A DNA stretch of 64,000 nt, from the NCBI GenBank assembly GCA_965247265.1, contig OZ252002.1:1178001-1242000 (forward strand), given 5' to 3'. This document shows positions 46,061 to 53,445 of the stretch, in pieces. Numbering within the stretch: the stretch's first letter is position 1; every line of letters starts with the position of its first letter. The notes beneath the pieces were generated by a model, which did not search any database, had not been told where the DNA came from, and saw only the letters and a program-made list of their open reading frames with translations. Both the position numbers and the translations under genes were made by a program. This stretch comes from G965247265 sp965247265. GTDB lineage: Bacteria > Pseudomonadota > Gammaproteobacteria > UBA4575.

Positions 46061-47404
46061 ATGTTTTTACCTCAACTCAAGTACATGTTGCTTGCACTCA
46101 CACTAAGTTTGGCAAGTTTTCAAACTGTGTTCGCGGCGGGGGCACACGAAGGAGAGCAATTCTATCCTTTGTTTACCTACCGGACGGGGGTCTACGCAAA
46201 TGTAGGTACTACAACAGTTGGTGGGCAGAGAGACATGCTGACTTACCAGAATGAAACTGATGGTGGTGTAGATGGTGTCAGGCACCACATGGTGGAGTGC
46301 GAGACTTCATACGATATCGATAAGGGCATCGAATGCTTCGACCGACATATTAACGGTAATCAAGGCGCACCTACTGCTACAATTTCAAGTATGTCATCAG
46401 GTTTATTTGCCGCGACTCAACAGAGAAACCGTGAGCATAAAGTGCCTCATATGATTCCTGGCGGTGGTACCGCAACGGCTATTGATGGACGCTTCAATGA
46501 ATATCAATTCTCAGTGATGTTCGACTACTGGAGACAATCACAAATAATTGTTGAATATATTGCTAGTCGCTTAGGTGGTCATGACAAACTCAAAGGTCAA
46601 GTGATCGTAACCTTGTACCACGATTCTGGATATGGTCGTGAAACGCTTGAACCCATGAAAATTTTGTCTGAGCAGTATGGTTTCAAAGACGTGCAGATCT
46701 CGGTGCCTCATCCAGGTGTTCAACAAGATGGGCAATGGAAACAAATTCGTAGTGTAAAAGCCGATTGGGTATATTTACGCACATGGGGTGCACAGACCCC
46801 TGCATCAATCACAACTGCTAAGCGAACCGGGTTTCCAGTGGACCATATTATTGGTGACATCTGGGCAACCTCGGAAGATGATGTACGTCCCGCTGGTGAT
46901 GCTGCAATAGGCTACACAGGAGTCAATATTTTCCCCCCGGGCGAATTTGAAATACATAAGAGAATCAAGAAAACCCTTTACGATGATAGTGATAAAGGTG
47001 ATCTCAAAAACATGGAACGATTTGGCACGGTCTATTACAACTGGGGGTTAATCACAACATTGGTTTATTCGGAGATGCTACGCACCGGCCACAAGGAGTT
47101 TGGCAATCGGCCCATTAGCGGTGAGGAAGCCAGATGGGCTTATGAGAATTTGGACATTGATCAAAAACGCCTTGAGGAATTGGGTGTGGTAGGTTTGTTA
47201 GCGCCACTGAAGCTCTCACGTTGCAATCACCAGGGTGAAAAAATCCTAGCCAAAGTGATTCAATGGAAAGGGGATGGATGGGATTCAACAAACTGGATCG
47301 AGATCGATACACAGATGTTCGTGCCTACTTTCACTGCAAAAGCTGAAGCTATTGCAAAGGAACAAGGTGTGCCGAAACGTGATTTGCCTGAGTGCGAAGT
47401 CTAA
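46061..47404 (+). CDS. Liv/HAAT-family ABC transporter periplasmic substrate-binding protein
   Basis: 447 aa; AGGAG lies 8 nt before ATG. The signal peptide is MLLALTLSLASFQTVFA-A-like, about 25 aa. The mature start FYPLFTYRTGVYANVGTT departs from the YRVGP motif of the other two binding proteins, but the ECETSY Cys, FGNRPISGEEARWAYENL and LKLSRCNHQG blocks are shared. The ligand pocket is therefore likely different. Co-transcription with an amidase and nitrile hydratase suggests an amide, nitrile or amino-acid-like ligand (inference). Confidence 0.9.
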   Translation: MFLPQLKYMLLALTLSLASFQTVFAAGAHEGEQFYPLFTYRTGVYANVGTTTVGGQRDMLTYQNETDGGVDGVRHHMVECETSYDIDKGIECFDRHINGNQGAPTATISSMSSGLFAATQQRNREHKVPHMIPGGGTATAIDGRFNEYQFSVMFDYWRQSQIIVEYIASRLGGHDKLKGQVIVTLYHDSGYGRETLEPMKILSEQYGFKDVQISVPHPGVQQDGQWKQIRSVKADWVYLRTWGAQTPASITTAKRTGFPVDHIIGDIWATSEDDVRPAGDAAIGYTGVNIFPPGEFEIHKRIKKTLYDDSDKGDLKNMERFGTVYYNWGLITTLVYSEMLRTGHKEFGNRPISGEEARWAYENLDIDQKRLEELGVVGLLAPLKLSRCNHQGEKILAKVIQWKGDGWDSTNWIEIDTQMFVPTFTAKAEAIAKEQGVPKRDLPECEV

Positions 47405-47426
47405 ATGATAGATACGCATAACCGTC

Positions 47427-48197
47427 TTGAGCACAAACGATTTTCTTAAAGTTTCCAATGTTGAGGTTCACTACGGCCAAGCTGTTCTTGCCGTACAGAA
47501 TGTGACGATGACCGTCGAACAGGGATCAATTGTGTCCCTGTTTGGTGCCAATGGTGCGGGAAAATCTACTACACTCAAGGCAATATCCAAACTTCTCGAA
47601 CAAGAGCGAGGTGAGGTCACTAAAGGTGAAATCACTTGGCGCGGAGAGTCGCTTAGGCGTCTCTCCGCTTCCGATCTCGTTGCCAGGGGTATAGTTCAGG
47701 TGCTGGAAGGCCGACACGTTTTCCCACAACTTACTGTGGAAGAAAATCTTAAGGCCGGCGCGTTTGTGCGTCGGCCCAATCGCGCCCAAATGGCTACAAG
47801 TTTGGAGCAGGTATACGAGTGGTTTCCCCGTCTTAAAGAGAGACACAAAACTAAAGCGGGGTTAACCTCAGGTGGTGAACAGCAGATGCTTGCAATTGGG
47901 CGTGCGTTAATGACCAAGCCTGTCCTGGTTCTGTTGGACGAACCTTCAATGGGTCTTGCACCCGTCATTATTCATGAAATTCTCGACATCATTAAGTCGA
48001 TGAATCGCGAAAACGAAGTCAGTTTTTTGATCGCTGAGCAAAATGTCAACCTCGCCATGAAATACGCCGACTATTGTTACATTTTAGAAAATGGCACCGT
48101 CGTTGTATCCGGCGACGCCGCTGAGCTATCTGCGCGTGACGATATTAAAGAGTTTTATCTTGGCTCGAATAGTTCTGAACCATTTAAGGAGAATTAA
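47427..48197 (+). CDS. LivF-type ABC transporter ATP-binding protein
   Basis: 256 aa. It reads from a TTG (MSTNDFLKVSNVEVHYG), as no ATG is in frame; the RBS is poor and the binding-protein stop is only 22 bp upstream. Walker A is GANGAGKST, the signature is LTSGGEQQMLAIGRA, and Walker B is LVLLDEPSMGLAPVI, followed by IAEQNVNLAM. It completes the third transporter. The amidase gene starts 3 bp after its stop, so transport and hydrolysis genes are tightly linked. Confidence 0.92.
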   Translation: MSTNDFLKVSNVEVHYGQAVLAVQNVTMTVEQGSIVSLFGANGAGKSTTLKAISKLLEQERGEVTKGEITWRGESLRRLSASDLVARGIVQVLEGRHVFPQLTVEENLKAGAFVRRPNRAQMATSLEQVYEWFPRLKERHKTKAGLTSGGEQQMLAIGRALMTKPVLVLLDEPSMGLAPVIIHEILDIIKSMNRENEVSFLIAEQNVNLAMKYADYCYILENGTVVVSGDAAELSARDDIKEFYLGSNSSEPFKEN

Positions 48198-48200
48198 GTT

Positions 48201-49715
48201 ATGGCAATAAAACGCCCAACCCAAGCTCAAATGGAAGCGATTGTTGCAGATCTTGGTATGTCAATGAGTTCTGAGCGCGTTGCCGAATTTCTAACTGCAA
48301 TGGAAGGGAATTTTCTAGCATATGATTTGATCGAATCATTACCTGATGAAAAACCAAATGTTAAATATCCTCGTACACCTGGGTATCGGCCCTTACCTGA
48401 AGATAATTTACACAATGCTTGGTATGTGAAGTCCGAAATCAAAGGGAATGATACGGGTAAGCTTGTTGGTAAGACAGTTGCAATAAAAGACAATGTATGT
48501 GTTGCAGGTGTTCCAATGATGAATGGTGCATCAACTCTTGAGGGTTATGTACCAGACATAGACGCAACGATAGTAACTCGCATTCTAGATGAGGGCGCTA
48601 CGATTAAAGGTAAAACACATTGCGAATATTTCTGTTTGTCGGGGGGAAGTCACACTAATGCGACAGGTCTAGTTCACAATCCTTATAAAATGGGCTATTC
48701 CGCTGGTGGATCTTCTTCTGGCAGTGCAGTAGCAGTAGCGCTTGGCGAAGTTGACATGGCAGTAGGTGGTGATCAAGGTGGCTCCATTCGGATGCCATCG
48801 TCTTTCAGTGGTACATATGGAATGAAACCAACTCATGGCTTAGTGCCTTACACCGGAACGATGCCAATTGAAAGTACTGTCGATCATGTAGGACCTATTA
48901 CTAGTACAGTTGCTAATAACGCCTTAATGCTTGAAGTCATTGCCGGTGAGGATGGTCTTGACCCAAGACAATATAATGCGAAAGCTAAGCAATACACTAA
49001 GGCTCTCGGCAAAGATATTAATGATCTCAAGATTGGTATTGTCACCGAAGGTTTTGGGTTTGAAAACAGTGAAGCTGACGTCGATAACAGTGTGAGAGCG
49101 GCAGCTGATCGTTTAAAAAAACTTGGGGCCACAGTGGGTGAAGTTTCTATTCCCATGCATCTTACAGGCCCAGCGATTTGGACACCAATAGTGATCGAAG
49201 GTCTTCAGTGGCAAATGATGCGCGGCAATGGTATGGGTATGAACTGGAAAGGGCTTTACAATACGGGTTTAATGGATGCTCACGCAAACTGGCGTGATCG
49301 TGCGGATGAGCTCTCTGATTCATTGAAGATCTGCATGTTTATCGGCGAATATTTTATCCGCCAATATCGCGGTCGCTATTACGCCAAAGCACAAAACTTA
49401 GCGCGTCGATTAACCGCTGCTTATAACGCTGCTCTCAACGAGTACGATCTTCTATTAATGCCAACGACTCCGATGAAGGCAACACCATTACCAGATGCAG
49501 ATGCACCGCTTGATTTATACTTGCAACGAGCGTTCGAAATGCTTTCCAATACTTCGCCATTTGACACAACAGGGCATCCGGCAATGGCCATACCTTGTGG
49601 CATGAGTGATGGTTTGCCAATAAGTATGATGTTGATTGGTAAGCATTATGATGAGATGACAATTTATCAAGCTGCTGATGCTTTTGCCTCATCGGTAGAT
49701 TGGAAAACGATCTAA
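48201..49715 (+). CDS. amidase (amidase-signature family, nitrile-pathway type)
   Basis: 504 aa; AAGGAG lies 9 nt before ATG. The Ser-cisSer-Lys triad is visible: Lys in VAIKDNVCVAG (about residue 96), Ser in SAGGSSSGSAVAVALG and the nucleophile in GGDQGGSIRMPSSFSGTYGMKPTHGLV. GGDQGGSIR is typical of amidases that work with nitrile hydratase. It hydrolyses an amide to acid and ammonia in the cytoplasm. It sits between livF and the nitrile hydratase alpha gene, completing a nitrile-to-amide-to-acid route. Confidence 0.95.
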   Translation: MAIKRPTQAQMEAIVADLGMSMSSERVAEFLTAMEGNFLAYDLIESLPDEKPNVKYPRTPGYRPLPEDNLHNAWYVKSEIKGNDTGKLVGKTVAIKDNVCVAGVPMMNGASTLEGYVPDIDATIVTRILDEGATIKGKTHCEYFCLSGGSHTNATGLVHNPYKMGYSAGGSSSGSAVAVALGEVDMAVGGDQGGSIRMPSSFSGTYGMKPTHGLVPYTGTMPIESTVDHVGPITSTVANNALMLEVIAGEDGLDPRQYNAKAKQYTKALGKDINDLKIGIVTEGFGFENSEADVDNSVRAAADRLKKLGATVGEVSIPMHLTGPAIWTPIVIEGLQWQMMRGNGMGMNWKGLYNTGLMDAHANWRDRADELSDSLKICMFIGEYFIRQYRGRYYAKAQNLARRLTAAYNAALNEYDLLLMPTTPMKATPLPDADAPLDLYLQRAFEMLSNTSPFDTTGHPAMAIPCGMSDGLPISMMLIGKHYDEMTIYQAADAFASSVDWKTI

Positions 49716-49733
49716 CGTTTAAAGGAGAAGCAA

Positions 49734-50360
49734 ATGGCGCAAAAACATAATCACCCGCACAACAAACCTCTTTCTGAAGTTGAATTGCGTGTTAAAGCAT
49801 TGGAATCGGTGCTGACAGAAAAGCAATTGATCGACCCTGAAGCGGTTGATCTTATTGTTGAGACTTATGAAACCAAAATTGGCCCACGCAATGGTGCGAA
49901 AGTCGTTGCTAAAGCCTGGACAGATCCGGATTTCAAGAAGCGGCTTTTGAAAAATGCGACCGACGCAATTAAAGAGCTCGGTTTCTCCGGTGCACAAGGT
50001 GAAGATATGGTTGTCGTTGAGAACACGGATAAAGTCCACAATATAGTCTGCTGTACTCTTTGCTCGTGCTATCCATGGCCCACACTTGGATTACCACCTG
50101 TATGGTATAAAGCGGCTCCGTACCGCTCGAAAGTGGTTAAAGACCCACGTGGTGTATTAAATGAATTTGGCGTGGAAATATCTGAAGATAAAGAGATCCG
50201 TGTCTGGGACAGTAATGCGGAGTTACGTTATTTAGTACTTCCTCAAAGACCAAGTGGTACTGACGACATGAGTGAGGAACACCTTGCTGAGCTGGTGACA
50301 CGAGATTCTATGATAGGCACCGGTCTCGCGCAAATTCAAAATAATTCTATCCTTAATTGA
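49734..50360 (+). CDS. nitrile hydratase alpha subunit (cobalt type)
   Basis: 208 aa; AAGGAG lies 6 nt before ATG. The metal site is C-C-T-L-C-S-C with the three ligand cysteines at 107, 110 and 112; Thr after the first Cys marks the cobalt rather than the iron enzyme. Downstream PYRSKVVKDPRGVLNEFG is the usual alpha-subunit block, and GPRNGAKVVAKAWTDPDFKKRLL lies near the start. Two of the cysteines are normally oxidised post-translationally. It hydrates nitriles to amides, the substrate of the adjacent amidase. An extra Cys (106) directly precedes the motif. Confidence 0.95.
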   Translation: MAQKHNHPHNKPLSEVELRVKALESVLTEKQLIDPEAVDLIVETYETKIGPRNGAKVVAKAWTDPDFKKRLLKNATDAIKELGFSGAQGEDMVVVENTDKVHNIVCCTLCSCYPWPTLGLPPVWYKAAPYRSKVVKDPRGVLNEFGVEISEDKEIRVWDSNAELRYLVLPQRPSGTDDMSEEHLAELVTRDSMIGTGLAQIQNNSILN

Positions 50361-50375
50361 TAGGAGGAAATAAAT

Positions 50376-50687
50376 ATGAACAGTATGCATGATCTTGGTG
50401 GTATGGATGGACACGGTCCCATCGAACCTAAGCAGAATGGACTTGTATTTCATGATGAATGGGAAAAACGCGTATTTGGTATGTTTATGGCGTGTTTTGC
50501 GGGCGGTCACTTTAATGTTGATGAATTCCGTCACTCCCGTGAACGAATGAACCCTGTAGATTACCTAAAATTCAGCTACTACGAACACTGGCTTGCATCA
50601 GTAGAGACACTGATGACAGAAAAAGGTGTTATCTCCAAGAAAGAGCTAGATGAGCGTAAAAAACGTATTGAGATGGAGGGTGTCTAA
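50376..50687 (+). CDS. nitrile hydratase beta subunit, N-terminal half as a separate protein
   Basis: 103 aa; ATAGGAGG lies before ATG. The text MHDLGGMDGHGPI at the start and YLKFSYYEHWLASVETLMTEKGVISKKEL near the end are the N-terminal helical domain of nitrile hydratase beta. In most nitrile hydratases this continues into an SH3-like barrel in one chain of about 220 aa. Here it stops at TAA, overlapping by 1 bp the ATG of the barrel gene. The same division is known in thiocyanate hydrolase (ScnB/ScnA) and in three-subunit nitrile hydratases. Confidence 0.92.
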   Translation: MNSMHDLGGMDGHGPIEPKQNGLVFHDEWEKRVFGMFMACFAGGHFNVDEFRHSRERMNPVDYLKFSYYEHWLASVETLMTEKGVISKKELDERKKRIEMEGV

Positions 50688-51040
50688 TGCCAACACTTAC
50701 AAAAGAAATGGTGCCTGGTTTAATTAGTAATGGTGGTACATGTCGGGTTGACAAAGATGTTCCAGCCAACTTTTCTGTTGGTGATGCTGTAGAAATTAAA
50801 AACATTCATCCAGCACACCATACTCGTCTACCGCGTTATATACGTGGTAAGGAAGGAATTATTAATAGAGACCATGGTGTATTTGTTTTTCCTGATACAA
50901 ATGCTAATGGTAAAGGAGAAAAGCCACAGCACGTGTACTCTGTTAAATTTTCATTCCAAGAGCTTTGGGGAGAAGACCAAATAGATAATATGTATCTTTA
51001 TATCGACATGTTCGATGATTATATGCTGAAACCCTCATGA
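50687..51040 (+). CDS. nitrile hydratase beta subunit, C-terminal SH3-like half as a separate protein
   Basis: 117 aa. The barrel reads FSVGDAVEIKNIHPAHHTRLPRYIRGKEGIINRDHGVFVFPD and ends YSVKFSFQELWGEDQIDNMYLYIDMFDDYM, the standard beta C-terminus that completes the active site around the alpha-subunit cobalt. The start overlaps the previous stop (TAATG) and its own stop overlaps the next start (ATGA), so translation of the three genes is coupled. About 20 extra residues precede the barrel (MPTLTKEMVPGLISNGG). No frameshift is needed: both halves have proper starts, so the split is structural, not decay. Confidence 0.92.
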   Translation: MPTLTKEMVPGLISNGGTCRVDKDVPANFSVGDAVEIKNIHPAHHTRLPRYIRGKEGIINRDHGVFVFPDTNANGKGEKPQHVYSVKFSFQELWGEDQIDNMYLYIDMFDDYMLKPS

Positions 51041-51426
51041 ATGATTTGATCCAAAACTCAGACCTTAAAAAAACACCACATTTACCTCACGATGAAAGTG
51101 GCCCCGTTTTCGCAGCACCTTGGGAGGCGAAATCCTTTGCAATAATGCTCAATCTCCATCAACGGGGGTTATTTGATTGGACTGAATGGTGCGATACGCT
51201 ATCCGAGGAAATTAAAGCAGCGCAGGCAGCGGGTGGTCCCGATTTGGGTGACACTTATTATATTCATTGGCTAGGTGCACTTGAAAAGTTAATTACTAAA
51301 AAAGAATTTGTCAGCATGGAAAAACTTGTTGAGTTTAAAGAAGATTGGGGGACTGCGGATAACCGCCGTGAATTTGGTGAAGCACCTGTTTTTGTAAGGG
51401 GAGCAGGCGAAACTGGTCATCATTAG
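51037..51426 (+). CDS. nitrile hydratase accessory/activator protein (beta-N-like)
   Basis: 129 aa. It has the helical beta-N-like fold of nitrile hydratase activators: SGPVFAAPWEAKSFAIMLNLHQRGLFDWTEWCDTLSEEIKAAQAAG, then GDTYYIHWLGALEKLITKKEF. Proteins of this type (P14K/NhlE-like) are needed for cobalt insertion and for cysteine oxidation by subunit exchange. The ATG overlaps the previous stop. It is the last gene of the operon; no terminator hairpin is evident after it. Confidence 0.88.
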   Translation: MNDLIQNSDLKKTPHLPHDESGPVFAAPWEAKSFAIMLNLHQRGLFDWTEWCDTLSEEIKAAQAAGGPDLGDTYYIHWLGALEKLITKKEFVSMEKLVEFKEDWGTADNRREFGEAPVFVRGAGETGHH

Positions 51427-51787
51427 TCAAATTTTGGAAGATGTCGCAAACGATTAGATTCTGCACACTAGTAATTATGAAAGTTGTATGTCAGAGAGTC
51501 CTGTGCATGGCGAATTCGTAATTTAAGTAGCTAAAATATAATCTTACGAGGAAAATGTAAAAATGAATTCTCTGATGTTTCCCTGTTAATGAATTCGCAG
51601 AATTAAATTGAAGCTGTCCAAGTGATTGGTTTAACAATAGAATATCGGGCGTAGTTAGTAAAGACTACTTTATGATAGCTAGAGTAAAATTTTGTAGGTA
51701 GTGCTGTCGTACTTTCCTATTCGACACACTACTGAAATTTTAAATGTTGGCCTATCTGTATTGTTTACAGTATTGTTAACGATGTTG
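51427..51787. other. intergenic region with a solo IS end
   Basis: 51502-51524 reads TGTGCATGGCGAATTCGTAA and TTT. It matches the terminal inverted repeat of the IS at 40075-41272 except for a few changes (GAATTCGTAA for GAATTGGTAG). No transposase sequence follows, so this is a relic end. The rest of the gap shows no gene. Confidence 0.5.
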
Positions 51788-52087
51788 CTAAGCAGCCACT
51801 TGGTGAGAAACAACCTCTTTTTTTATCTTCTTAAGACAAGTTGCTTTAGCCTGTTCCAAGTCGTAATGACTTTGTAAGTTCAACCAAAATTGTGCTGAAT
51901 TTCCAAAATACTCCGATAACCTTAATGCAGTTTCAGCGGTAATTGCTCTCTCGCCATTAATAATTGAATTGATGCGAGATGGTGATACGTTAATACGTTT
52001 CGCTAGCTTATTTTGACTCACTTCCATAGGAATGAGGAATTCTTCAAGAAGAACATCACCAGGGGTAATAGATAGAGCTGTGTTCAT
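51788..52087 (-). CDS. higA: HigA-type antitoxin (XRE helix-turn-helix)
   Basis: 99 aa from ATG 52087, which has AAGGT upstream; an in-frame start at 52135 would overlap higB and adds no conserved text. HigA family pattern: ITPGDVLLEEFLIPMEVSQNKLAKRINVSPSRINSIINGERAITAETALRLSEYFGNSAQFWLNLQ. The helix-turn-helix binds the operon promoter and the protein neutralises HigB. The toxin gene is 11 bp upstream, giving the toxin-first order normal for higBA. Confidence 0.92.
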   Translation of the reverse strand: MNTALSITPGDVLLEEFLIPMEVSQNKLAKRINVSPSRINSIINGERAITAETALRLSEYFGNSAQFWLNLQSHYDLEQAKATCLKKIKKEVVSHQVAA

Positions 52088-52098
52088 AGTGGTTACCT

Positions 52099-52383
52099 TC
52101 AATCGTGATAATCGATTATATGTACTTCGTAACAATCATTCCCTTTAAATTGGAAGCATAATCTGTATTGGTCATTTATCCATATCGCCCAATAACCTTT
52201 CATATCTCCTTTTAACTTATGCAGTTTATTACCAGGCTGTACCTTCAAATCATTAAATTCAGTTACAGCATGAATTAACAAAAGCTTTCGTCTAGCAACC
52301 TTTTGTAAATTCCTCGGTATACAACTTCCATATCTACCTGCAAATATTTTCTGTGTCTCTTCGCAGGAAAAGGTCTTGATCAT
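52099..52383 (-). CDS. higB: HigB-type toxin (RelE superfamily, ribosome-dependent RNase)
   Basis: 94 aa. Family text: MIKTFSCEETQKIFAGRYGSCIPRNLQKVARRKLLLIHAVTEFNDLKVQPGNKLHKLKGD, then GYWAIWINDQYRLCFQFKGNDCYEVHIIDYHD. The late W-x-I-x-I-N-x-Q-Y-R-L-C-F block holds the catalytic residues. It cleaves mRNA on the ribosome when not bound by HigA. The promoter should lie in 52384-52450, next to the repeat array. The module may stabilise the accessory segment. Confidence 0.93.
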   Translation of the reverse strand: MIKTFSCEETQKIFAGRYGSCIPRNLQKVARRKLLLIHAVTEFNDLKVQPGNKLHKLKGDMKGYWAIWINDQYRLCFQFKGNDCYEVHIIDYHD

Positions 52384-52624
52384 TGGTGGTTACTATACCG
52401 CAATACGGAATAGATCTGGTTATATAGACCATATATCAGTTTTTAGAGTTCTCTCTATCATTAAGTACAATCATTCATATATACCCTACAGATAATATGG
52501 ATATGTAATCACATTTAAATTTTCAAAAAATTACTCTCACTGGGCACCTACTTTCTACTACCACGATTCGGGTTTTTGCCCCCACCCCCTCACATGATGG
52601 AAAATAAGAATGTTTTTATTTCAA

Positions 52625-53310
52625 AAGCTTACACACTGGGAACAGTAATCCTGCTACTACAGCAGGTCTGATTGATCCCGTTTTTTGGGGGTTATCACCT
52701 ATATAAATCAATAACTTACACATGGACTGTCAACGATTTGACGGGTATTAGCTATCAATCCATCTAATGTTAATCACTTTATTAATTCCTTTTAGTGTGA
52801 GAGTGAGACGGAAACGCGGTCCCACAGGCAGTTTTTTATTTCTTTTAGTGATGGGATAAAGCACCAACACGCTCCCATGTTAGATAAATTCTCTTTTTAG
52901 TGTTGAGGTAAAGCGCTTTCAAGCACCCAAGCACAGGTTTATTAATATATTTTACTGTTTGTCTAGATCAAAAGCACGTACCCATACAGTTTAATTAGCT
53001 CTTTTTTTGTGATGGCTATGGACTTGTAAAAGCACTTATTGCTGCTATACATTACCGTTCATTCTTAAATTAATTTGATTATCACACCTAAAGCCTCATG
53101 AAGGGCAGGCGGGTTAGATACCCGCAGACATACAGCCAACAAGTCAGTTACATTGATTAGATATTAGCTATTCATAGACTTGAATTAACATTACATAGAC
53201 AGTTAACTTACTAGTAACAGTAATAATATAAAGTAAGGACAGGAATACCACGCCAGTGTGCCCAAAGCCTCTTGGGGGGCCGGCATGCGTGGATAAGTCC
53301 AGTACAGGAA
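52625..53310 (-). repeat. degenerate tandem array of about 53-nt hairpin-forming units
   Basis: Read on the minus strand, five good units (about 53060 down to 52782) share CTGTRTGGG, then CGTG, then GCTTT, then CACTAAAA and an AATTAA-like tail. Period is 52-55 nt, with TTTAGTG starts on the plus strand at 52791, 52844 and 52896. Two looser units with GCTTTxGG...CAC lie at about 53090 and 53265, and a weak one near 52640. Most units can pair their two halves, for example ATGGGA (52851-52856) with TCCCAT (52873-52878), or ACTGT (52954) with ACAGT (52986). The array fills the gap between the polymerase-like gene and higB. No ORF is present. Confidence 0.6.
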
Positions 53311-53445
53311 TAAGTACAGTACTTCTACATTACTAACGGATCATCTATTGAGAATCTAAGCAGCTTTCTTTTGTTTACGGATCTGCACGACATCCCAAAG
53401 AGTGTAGTACCGTGAATAGTCTCGTCGATCACGACTGGGATTTAC

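Noticed and set aside
49719..50039. 106-codon minus-strand ORF opposite the nitrile hydratase alpha gene
   Set aside because: It is a shadow of a gene with unmistakable family motifs in the plus frame.
52625..53310. CRISPR array
   Set aside because: Units are too degenerate, spacers are not distinct from repeats, and no cas gene lies in the window.
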